Shown: positions 26,501 to 36,480 of the stretch, piece by piece
How positions within the stretch are numbered: the first letter of the stretch is position 1
Layout: every line of letters starts with the position of its first letter
Source: Numida meleagris
Taxonomy: Eukaryota > Chordata > Aves > Galliformes > Numididae
DNA: 64,000 nt
Direction: 5' to 3'
NCBI RefSeq assembly: GCF_002078875.1
Contig: NC_034412.1
Coordinates: 84,369,491 to 84,433,490 of the forward strand
Made by a program: the position numbers and the translations under genes
Notes under the pieces: model-generated
The model's input: the letters and a program-made list of their open reading frames with translations, nothing else
Told to the model about the DNA's origin: nothing
Database searches by the model: none

Positions 26501-29265
26501 TTAACTCCAAAAGGAGTTTTCTAGGATAATTTGTTGAACAAGCATACTTATAATGACATTGAATTAATTTTTAATTTTTATTTTTAAGTTTTTTAGTATA
26601 ATCATGGACATGGAGACAATTTATAGATTTAGTACATTTCTAGGTTTAGTGTAATAGAGTTTACCATATGTAATGACAATATCAAAACAGCTGTGGTATT
26701 TTCTGTCTGTAAAGAAGCTCAATTCAACATTTCTTCTAGAAATAATAGTGGTTGTTTTACAGCAAAGCTCAAGTTTAAGCTCTGAGGGGCTGTTCCCCAA
26801 AAGACATGACTCTCTAGGTCATAGAATCATTGCATCTCATTTGCAGCACCTTTTGGACACGTGCTTCCCCGGCCTTCCTCCAAGATACTGACTCAAAGAA
26901 GGAAGAAGTGAAGAGGCAGATATTATGGAGGTGCTGGCATGGGTCTAATCAATGTTATCCTCTATTCTAGGGCATGAGTATAGACCAAAGCTAACCTATA
27001 ATTCCTAAAAAAAAATTCCATACATATTCAAACCAGACCAAGGGAAAGGTATTCCTTACCACTTCAATTATAGCCACAGTTTTTCTCAAATTTCATTTGA
27101 GCAGGTCACTAAGCAAGTTCCTAGGAAGCCTCTGGAGTTTGATATATGAGAATCTGTGAAATTCACCCATATTTAGCTATAAAAAGGAGATTCCTGCTGG
27201 GTGGCTCTGTGTAGTTCTTCTCCTTAATTCATTCATACATCATTAGAGTAGAAAAGAGGCCAGGAACCCTTCATACTTCTGCTAGAAGCTCTAGTGTGTT
27301 TATTATTCCATAGATCCACATCAAGATAAATTTGATTCCACACGCTACTTACATCTTGTTCTGCAATTGTCTTTGTCAAAGGCCTCACTTACTTAAGGTT
27401 TGCTTAAGGTTTTACTGAGTCAGAACCTTATTCAGTAATTACTGCATCTTCCTGATACTTTATTCTTTCTGGGGTATTTCTATACCACAGTATGGAGACC
27501 AGTGCACTAGAAGCACATCCAAGCCACATTTATTCTAGCAAAGTTTCAACTCCAGCAGTGTTCTGGCAAGCATACGTACTGTGACATTAGAGTGCACGAG
27601 GTTTCTTGCTAATTTACCTTTTTCTGCTATAATCTTCATAGTGCATATAGCAGTCCAGCCTACTAAATCTGGTCTATTACCAGTCCCGTAACAGGATATT
27701 TTTAAGCTGGCTCAGATGTACCTGCACAGCACTGGCTGCAGTACGTATATGTCTAAGGATTTAAATTTTGAAAAGAAAAATGAGATTCTGTCTTGCAGAT
27801 CATTGATCCTGTAGGTTACGGAAATGGCAAACAGTTTCCCTGCCCCAAGTGCTGGTAACGATTCCAACCTTAGGAATACCAATAAGTGTATGAGCAATTT
27901 CTAGCTTTTGCACTTAGCCTGAAGTTATCTGGAGTTCAGATTGACAGCTAATTTTGGAACTTGTAGGTGACTACTTTGATGATATTTCTTTTTACCGATC
28001 TGCCTGTTTCCTTTACTATTTGCTACATTCCATATATTATTCATTAATAGAAATTTCACACATTCTCTCCCAATAAATAAATAAATAAGATAAATATACA
28101 GCTGGCAACAGGCTATAAAGCAATATCAAAATGATATATTGTGCTTGATTCCAACCTAGGGACTACTGTGAAATATATTGCAAAGGCTGAACCCTCTGAT
28201 GGATTATATCACTAAAATATTTGAACTGATGTCTATGCCTTAAGGAAGACCAGAGGTATTGTGGAATCAGCATAAAAGTTCACTTTATGTAACTTTCACC
28301 TTGAAAAATAAACTTTATTTCAGGCCAGTTTCACACACTGTAAAAGCTGGTTTGGAGGAGGTAATACTCTCAGCCTTTGCCACCTCTTCTCTCACTGCTG
28401 TCAGCACAGGGCATGTTTACACCAAAATGTGAAGGTGTGAGTGCCATCCTGCAGCTATACCCCAGGTAGCTGTAAACTAGTTAGGTCTGGTACCAGTGCA
28501 GCTGCCTGTAGTAGGGGGTTCAACATGGAGCATGCAAAACCTGACAGCAACACTGAGTAAACACAAAGGGCAGGTACAGATGGAAATGCTAAGGGGCACT
28601 CAGCTCCTTTGGCTGCAATGAGCAAGTTTTGAACTGAAATGAGGTGTATTAGGAGGGCATCGATCCTGCACTAATTACACAGTGCCTCTCAGGAAGATTT
28701 AGGGCTTAGGCACAAAACAGTGCTAACAATGTTGAATTGTCCAGCTCAGAGCTGGCCAGTGTCCAGCCCAATGAGAGAACAGGAGGGAGCTCAGATGTGC
28801 AGGCTCATGTACATACTTGTCCTGAGATATCTATGGGATGTGTGTGGGTACACGGTGGTGAGACGCCTGCAGCTCCATGGCTGCTGGTGCTCAGGGGGGT
28901 TTGCTGCAAGCCAGCTTGGGTGCAAATAAGATGGCTTCAGTCACACATCTCACTGCAGGTTGGACACCTTTGGGGGAGCAGATGTCAGTTAGATATGACA
29001 ATAAAATGCAAGAAAGATGGTTACTGAAAAAAAATCTCTAAATATTAAAATGCACAAGTCAGTGTGCTAGGTGATATCCAGAGTGACTTATCGAGCAGCT
29101 GTGCTGCAAAATGAGCCAGGGAATGGGATCAGGATTGCTAACTTACAGTGGTAGACATTGTTAAATAACTTATCCACTGAAGGGTGCTGAATTTAACTGA
29201 AGGGTGTAAGAATTTAAAAAGCATTTGAAAGAAATTGCATTAAGCTGTACTGATATATCCTGCAG
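20600..29265. other. Unique non-coding stretch
   Basis: About 8.7 kb with no recognised gene or repeat family. Overlapping open frames at 21818-22199 on both strands have no recognisable motif. Simple-sequence spots include an ATAA run at 28074-28100. Possible CR1 scraps near 25.7 and 26.8 kb are too weak to annotate. Confidence 0.5.
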
Positions 29266-29268
29266 AAT

Positions 29269-30078
29269 CACAAAATCACAGAGTTGCAGGAGTTGGAAGG
29301 GACCTCTGGAGATCATCAAATCCAAACTCCCTGCTAAAGGAGATTCCCTACAGTAGGTTACAAAGGAAAGCATCCGGATGGTTCTTGAATATTTCCGGAG
29401 AAGGAGACTCCACAGTCTATCTGAGCAGCCTGCTCCAGTGCTCTGTCACCCTTAAAGAGTTTTTTCCTCATGTTTGTAGGGAATTTCCTGTGCTCCAGTT
29501 TGTGTCTATTGCCCCTTGTTCTGTTGCTGGACACCACTGAAAAGAGCCTGCCCCATTCACTTGATTCCTGCCCATAGATATCTATAAGCATTGATAAGAA
29601 CCCCTCTCAGTCTTCTCCTCAGGTCTGAACAGTCTCAGGTCTGTTAGCCTTCCCTCATATGGGAGATGCTCCAGGCCCCTCATAATCTTTGCAGCCCTCT
29701 GATGGACTCTCTTCAGTAGTTCCCTGTCTTGGACTGGAGAGCACAGATCTGGACACAGTAGTCCAGATGTGGCCTCACCACGGCACAGTAGAGAGGGAGG
29801 ATCACCTCCCAACCTGTTGTCCACCAGGACACACAGATCCTTCTCTGCAGAGCTCCTCTCCAGCAGATCATTCCCTAACCTGATGCATGCAGTTATTCTG
29901 CCCCAGGTGTAGGACTCAGTACTTGCCCTTCTTGAACCTCATAAGATTCCTCTCTGTCCAACTCTCTGGCCTGTCTGTGTCTTGCTGAATGGCAGCACAG
30001 CCTTCTGGTGTGTCAGCCACTCCTCTCAGCTTTGTATCATCAGCAAACTTGCTGAGAGTGCACCCCCACCCACCTCCT
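29269..30078 (-). repeat. CR1 LINE, 5'-truncated, ORF2 remnant
   Basis: A minus-strand CR1 copy of about 800 bp. Its 3' end is at the left (AGAATCACAAAATCACAGAG, TTGGAAGGGACCTCTGGAGA). Reading leftward, the C-terminal part of the ORF2 reverse transcriptase is still open over 29582-29824, with LLKRVHQRAAKIMRGLEHL and EGRLTDLRLF, then FRPEEK. The copy ends at the right after AGCAAACTTGCTGAGAGTGC. Where the usual CR1 text goes from a GTCCTGGTGGACAACA motif into a longer coding stretch, this copy jumps straight to GGAGGTGATCCTCC. An internal deletion of roughly 0.1 kb is therefore likely. The element is non-autonomous and decayed. Confidence 0.93.
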
Positions 30079-30944
30079 TTTAGAACACATAGAAGCTACT
30101 GATGTTTGTTTTTCTCCTCTTCGCTCCTGTTTATCTAAGTCTACCTATAAGACAATCTTAAAGCTCTTAAATTTTACAGTATGTCTGGCAGTAGAAAGAG
30201 GAAGAAACTCAAAAAATTGCAAAAAAAAAAAAGGATAAAGAAAAAGAGAAATTGGAGAATGAGAGAAAGGAAAAGAGCACCTAGGATTTGGGTGCCAGTA
30301 GGCAGCACCAAGGATGTATTGTTTGGATAACTGGGATGGTAGGAAAACAGGAAAAGACTCAGTACTCAGGACCTCCTTCCTCTTCCCATTACAACTATGC
30401 AAATAGGATTACAAAAAGAGTTTTTACAGCTCAGCGGGTTTGACCTCATTCCTCCTACACTGAAGGTTGCTTGTAGGGAAGGGAGAGAATTGAATAAGCA
30501 AGGTGACATACACAAGTTTATTTGTACAGAACTCATCTAGTTTTTTATTCACATACATGCACACACGTATTTGACCTGAATAAGATTGGGAAATTATTAT
30601 TAATCATTTTGAAAAAATAATTTAGCATACTTCTCCCACTGCTAATGAGCTTGTGTTATTCTGGTTATAAGTAACCATAAAAATGTGTGTAATGTTGTGT
30701 TAGGCAATAATTGAATATCTGTGAATTATTATTGTTGTTTTCTTTCTACTGCAATCTCTTTAAGTAATACCTGCAATATATTAAGCTGTCCCTACATGCC
30801 AATATAGGCATTTCCCAAAGAGCTGAAAATGTGCTTATCAGTATGATCATGTTCATGAGAAATGTCAACCTGTGAACCCTCACTGAAAAAAAAACAAGTT
30901 TTGCTCTGTGCAAATGAATACGAGGAGCAAACAGTACTTTTGTG
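30079..30944. other. Unique non-coding stretch
   Basis: No gene is recognised. An A/G-rich patch at 30219-30290 gives low-complexity frames. Confidence 0.55.
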
Positions 30945-31025
30945 CTTCCTTTCCCTTTCTCTTTCCTTTTCCTTTTCCTTTTCCCTTGCCTGTCTCCTCT
31001 CCTCTCCTCTCCTCTCCTCTCCTCT
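30945..31025 (+). repeat. Polypyrimidine tract with (CCTCT)n
   Basis: An uninterrupted C/T-rich strand begins with CCTTTT-type units at about 30962-30985 and turns into pure CCTCT pentamers from about 30994 to the gap. Such mirror-like homopurine/homopyrimidine DNA can adopt triplex structure. Open frames crossing it are low-complexity artefacts. Confidence 0.95.
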
Positions 31026-31330
31026 NNNNNNNNNNNNNNNNNNNNNNNNNNNNNNNNNNNNNNNNNNNNNNNNNNNNNNNNNNNNNNNNNNNNNNNNNNN
31101 NNNNNNNNNNNNNNNNNNNNNNNNNNNNNNNNNNNNNNNNNNNNNNNNNNNNNNNNNNNNNNNNNNNNNNNNNNNNNNNNNNNNNNNNNNNNNNNNNNNN
31201 NNNNNNNNNNNNNNNNNNNNNNNNNNNNNNNNNNNNNNNNNNNNNNNNNNNNNNNNNNNNNNNNNNNNNNNNNNNNNNNNNNNNNNNNNNNNNNNNNNNN
31301 NNNNNNNNNNNNNNNNNNNNNNNNNNNNNN
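31026..31330. other. Assembly gap, 305 N
   Basis: A run of unknown bases that begins inside the CCTCT repeat. The right flank at 31331 is not repetitive, so the gap holds the end of the repeat and possibly unique sequence. Confidence 1.
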
Positions 31331-34300
31331 CAATGCACCAAAATATACTTATGTGGCAAAGAGAATAGATAAACTATCCGATTACCTCAATCAGAAAATC
31401 CATAGGTATGGTCTATGGACACTTGAAATCTTTCACTTTCAGATATAAAAGTGTAATGTTAATCAGCACTCCATCAAACCAATGCCTACCTGTTAAACGT
31501 TAATAATGCACAATGCGATTAACAAAAACATATTTAGAATTAACTAATCTAACTGAATCTCAAATACAAATTGTGCCATTATTATGAACCATGTTTTGTA
31601 TTGAGAAATCAGTTGTTTTCCAGCCTTGTCCTTCAAAGCTCACCAGATATTTAAAGCATCAAATGAGCCATCTGGCTTTCTAAGCAATTTGTGCACTTTC
31701 ACAGTAGATCAAAAGACATTAGTGCATTTATTATAAAGATTAAGACTAGAAACACTCTGAAATGAATGTTATGTTTCTTTAAAAGTAACCTTTCTCTCCT
31801 CATTTAAGTAGGTATTGGTAAAAGCATTTTCCTCCCCCTGCAACTTTCAGAGTAAAGCTAGTAAAAGAAACTAAGTACCATTCATTATTGCCAGCATCTG
31901 TAATTGTTTGTATTATACTTTATGAAAAAACTTTATATGAAATGCCACATTTGAACTCTAGACTATTAAAAGTGTCAGCTCTATTATATCATTTCTGAAG
32001 ACCAATTTGCCTTTTTTTTCAGAAGGTTGTAATGAGCCAGGTTCATTTTGCTTTCTACCATTTATCTTTTCAGCAGTAATGGAAAATTTCCCCCTCAAGG
32101 CACAGCAAGCTATTCTTATCTTAGACAATTAGGCAGAAATGAAAAGGATCATAAAGGTGAGATTTTTTCGCAAACAATGTGATGTACTTTATACCATTTA
32201 ACACTGAGGAGTATCTGACAAATTCTGAGTGGTTTGTGAAGGCAGTGTGGTTAATAGCCAGCTCTGAATAATGTTTCAGTTTAACACATGAGAAAGAGGG
32301 TAGGCAGCCAGGGTCACTTAAAGATATACTTAGTATCTAGCTCTGCTGTTGACAATATTTTGTTTTTAAAGGAGCTTGGAGAATGTACATAGAGACTGAA
32401 AATATAAAAAGAAACAAGTCCACGCAAAGCAATTAATTAATTATAAAGTAGGAGGACAACGCATATTTAGACAGCTTCCTTAACCACCAAAACTTACTCG
32501 ACAGGCTTTGCAGGTGTAAAGACATTTTTTTTAAACATTATTTAGTGATATTTTATAAGGTTTATTAAAAAGATTAGATGAATAATTTAATAACAAAATG
32601 CTTGCAATAGTCTTTGCATTGTGATCAACAAACAGCAAGGTGTGGTGCATGTATACTGATCCCTTCGACTGATCCTGTTTGTACCTGATTAGGCACCGGT
32701 ACTTGGACAGGCCAGAAAATTCTTTCAGTTCTAGTTTCTAGAAATATTATAGAGTGTATACTAACTACAGATAGGTTCCATCTCTGCCATTGAAAGAGAA
32801 CAGTTTGCAAAAGTTCAGTTATGGATTTCTAGTGTTTTTGGGTCTGATTCTCCATCTTCCCTTCCCCGTCCTCTAACGGGTCAATGATCTATTTTGAGGT
32901 GGGAGATCTATCGTTTAGACAATCTTGAGTAATTGCGGATAAAATGTTCCTGTGCAGTTCTTAGCTACACTCATATAGAAAATAGTCCCCTGTCTCAAGT
33001 GCACAGAATGAGAACAATGTAATGGGTCTGGGAGAAAAGCTGTAAAGAGGGAAGCAAGGGAAAATATTCACTGCACAATAGCTGTGCAGTGGGGGCTGAA
33101 AGGAGTCCCATCCCTAAGGAGTAACATAGATTTGTAACTCTTTGTATTAGAAGGGGTAAATAATTCCCATTTTCTGTGTGTACCATAGGATTAACATAGT
33201 ATGCATATGATAAATAATAATTTAAATGATTTATAATTGAAATGGCTTTTCTTTCTTTTTGGATGGTAGCATTTTTAATCCACATTGTGCCCTATAAATC
33301 CAACAAAGCTATCACTTTCTCTGAAAGAGAGAATAATTGCTGCTGATTATCTCTCTTCGGTGCAGTAAGAGTAGCAAGCAAAGCACAGCAAAAAAATGCT
33401 GCATAGTACAATGGAATAGTATACACACAATACTATAATAGAATAATACAATACAATAGTATTGGGCATACTGGTTATGCAAATAAATGGTATACAGTAG
33501 GTGTCTGAATGCATGTTGATATTGTTACAACAGGGAGAAAACCCTCCTGACTAAAGAGGAAGTGGCAAAGCTTCAGTAGGAAGAGAAATGTGCCCCAGTC
33601 CATTTTAGAATTGTAGGTCTCTGAAGAAGAAAAACGATTGGCGCCGTACTTAAAGCAAATAGCTGCAATTAAGCTCATTACGTAGATAAAATTACTTCTC
33701 TTTTCACAGAGAAAATATCTAATTCTAGAAAGTTCTAGCTGAAATCGTAAAGTTGGAAAAGTTCATGCTCCCTGGTGCTTACTATTACTCCCTACTGCCC
33801 TTCAGATTTGCTGGGAAACTGCTCAAGTAAGTGGTTTGTAACTCAGTTCCTTCAAACCGAACTCAAATAGCTCAAATAATAGGTATTTGGCATCTTGCCT
33901 CATTTTCACCAAAAGGGATCTGAAAGTGCTCCCCCAAGCAATGAACACAGGGAACCGAGAGGCAGCACTCTACAGCCAAGGGAGCAGGAGAGGATGTCAG
34001 CCAGCGAGAGCTGCTGGTTCTTCAGCTACTAAAAAATGATGATGTCTTTTCTCCATAGCATTCCATATGCTTTTCCTCTGGGTCTAGGGACTCCCCAAGC
34101 TATTTTTGGTTGTACTACTGAGGCCATGTGCTTGGAGAAAATGGCCAGCAAGGTGAGGGTGAGTGATGTGATCACCTCCAGAGGATGTGGCCTTTCTACA
34201 TTGTCTCATACTGTGCAATCCAAATAACAACATGTATGTGCACATAAACACATGTATGTATGTATGTATGCAACTGTCTGGACATAGCATCTTAGCATCT

Positions 34301-35955
34301 CCACAGTGAATCCAGTCTGCCAATTAGAAAATAATGTTCTGGTGATTACTTCTGTTTCACATACTGACATTGTATAAAATTCCACTGAGAGGTTTAATTT
34401 AATCAAGAGAATGGAAAAATGAAAATAAACAAACCAAAAGCAAAATCTGACTTTTCAAATGGAAACGTGTCAGAGCTTTGATGGGTCGACATACTCCAAA
34501 GATCACTGAAGACCACAGGAAGAGGGTTCATTATGGTATTTTTATTAATCAGTATAACAAAACCTTCGGGTTTCTTTTTACTTTAAAAGTTCCCCAATTA
34601 TTCTTGTATTCAATGTTTAGTGAAATAATGTATACTGGTTTACATGCATGGGAGAAATCTACTTTCTTTTCTTTTATCTTTCTGTGAGTTGCTGAAGTCG
34701 GAGATGGAGTTAATTTTACTCTAGACTCAATACTTTCTGATATATAAATTTTTTATGTTGGCATATCCCTCACTTTTGTCAAAAGTACCAATTAAGAAAT
34801 GGGAGCTCATGACTCAGGTTTCTCAAAATAGAGTTAGAGAAATCCTTCCACTCTTAGATGAATCAAAAGTCTACATGTACATTATTTGACATACCTAATT
34901 TACAGGATTATTACTGTTGCCAGTCTGACATTTTACTCTTCAAATAAATTCACCCATAGGCACAAAGCCACTTTACACAGATTTTCTTATTTAAACAAAA
35001 TGTCACCATGAGAAAGAGACAAGCTTAGTAAAAATTACCACTATCCAATAACAAAAGGGAGCTGAATTTCGAAGTAGAACAAGTTTTGACATGGGTAACA
35101 CTGGCTGTCATCAGTAGAAGTGAATCAATTTGAGAAAACTGGTACAGGAAAATATTTATACTGAATGAAAAATGTCCTCTATTTTTTTCTGCATACATTC
35201 TGTGTCTATAACATTAAGATGAATCAGAATCAGTGAAAACTGAAGAAAAATATAGAGAAAACATGAATTTTCTTAATTATGCTGTAGACTTTTGTTGTAA
35301 TGGATGTTGTCCCCATGAAACCTTAGACTAAATAATAAGCACATAATAGGTTCTACCAATTTATCTACAATAACACATACAGCACTGCACACATAGCCCT
35401 CAGCTGCTTGATCACAGGATTATGATGATGCTTGAGGAGCAGAGGATAATCAGACAGCAGAGGAAGAAGGCAAAGAAGTGTGTAGAGAAAGGAGAAAGAA
35501 TGTTGATGCGAACAAGTGTAGCTAACAATCCTTCACTGTAAATGCTTTGGATAATGAAACAGATCTAGACTTTTTTTCTTTCCACTACTGTGCCTCTGAC
35601 AAAGCAGAGACACAGATTTGGGACACAGACTGATGTGACAGGAATGAGAGAACCATATCTGGCTAGCACCTGCTTTGAACCACACAATGCTATGTTCCAA
35701 AAGTCATTTTGTGGACACATTTGTGGGTTAATCTACTGGTGGGAAAATATGGGACTGTTTAAAAAAATGCAGTGGGTTATTTGGAAGTTCACACCAAGTG
35801 ATCCTTACAAGCCTGCAGAAAACTTAAGTGTCATCATATAAGCTGGCCTTGCAGTATATTACGAGTTTGTGAGAAAAAGAAATATGAATTGTGGATGAAC
35901 TTGATCTGAGCTCATATCAAGAAACACTTTTTTCATGCATGATTTCTTCAGGGAT
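31331..35955. other. Unique non-coding stretch, partly CNE-like
   Basis: No coding gene is recognised. The part from about 31490 to 32230 has the texture of vertebrate conserved non-coding elements: many ATTA/TAAT cores, no repeats and balanced complexity. That is only an impression without alignment. A GTAT/ATGT run lies at 34250-34272, and overlapping AATAGTAT/ATACTAT inverted units lie at 33415-33464. A plus-strand open frame of about 80 codons at 35590-35841 precedes the pseudogene at 36 kb and could belong to it, but I cannot show that. Confidence 0.45.
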
Positions 35956-35964
35956 GTGTCATGA

Positions 35965-36480
35965 AAGATCCAACAAATGGCCCCTCTAAAGATTTCTCTT
36001 CTTTTATTCTCATAATTATTCATTCCCCATCAGAAGAAAGGTGACTTACAAGCATTCTTTCGTCATGAAAACCAATGTTATCCTCCATCGCTCTCTAAAA
36101 ATAACAAGCTATCATCAGGCAAGATAACTGCTCTGATAAAATACCTTGGAAATAAAGTGAACTTTGCATCACAGTGTGATCTTCCTGATGTTCCTATTGA
36201 AGTTCTTGATGAATATCAACAGTTTACACTCAGACATCAATATGACTTTCAGAGATTATTCATCAAACAAAATTATTCTCTATCACATCAGTGAACAGTC
36301 AAAAATGTGTTAAGGCTTGATATTGCATCTGTTGGTCATATGGCAGATTTGTTCAGAGACACTTCCAGAACACATCATATGCAGGGCAGAGATCTCGAGG
36401 GAATATGATAGATATTCACAATGTAGCAAGCCCCTTCTGTATGTACTGTATTTTCTTTCTGAGAACTCTTCATTACCAGA
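35965..36480 (+). pseudogene. Decayed copy of an uncharacterised animal ORF family
   Basis: One frame (36016-36405, interrupted by TGA at 36292) carries successive blocks: GDLQAFFRHENQCYPPSLS (36040-36096), PDVPIEVLDEY (36184-36216) and RLDIASVGHMADLFRDTSR (36313-36369). After a single-base shift comes KPLLYVLYFLSEN (36428-36466). Upstream in the first frame, ISLLLFS-stop-LFIPHQ (35992-36033) joins smoothly. From memory, a large uncharacterised protein family common in fish and invertebrates has these motifs in this order (LFSRLFIA, FFRHENQxYPPSLS, DVxVxDGAxxVH, RLDxVWD...DS.K..TR, NKTELFxFLS). Here the DGAxxVH block seems deleted between VLD and DEY. At least two stops (36013, 36292), a further stop at 36406, a frameshift and the deletion make it non-functional. 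Function of the family is unknown to me. Extent beyond the blocks is uncertain: a Cys-rich frame near 36865-36950 may be its tail. Confidence 0.5.

Noticed and set aside
26817..26850. TCATAGAATCATTGCATC, resembling a reversed CR1 octamer
   Set aside because: The adjoining sequence does not continue into the GTTGGAAGGG block, so a chance match is likely.
30746..31448. Five open frames of 154-195 codons on both strands
   Set aside because: Most of each frame is the 305-bp N gap, and the rest is pyrimidine repeat or AT-rich flank.
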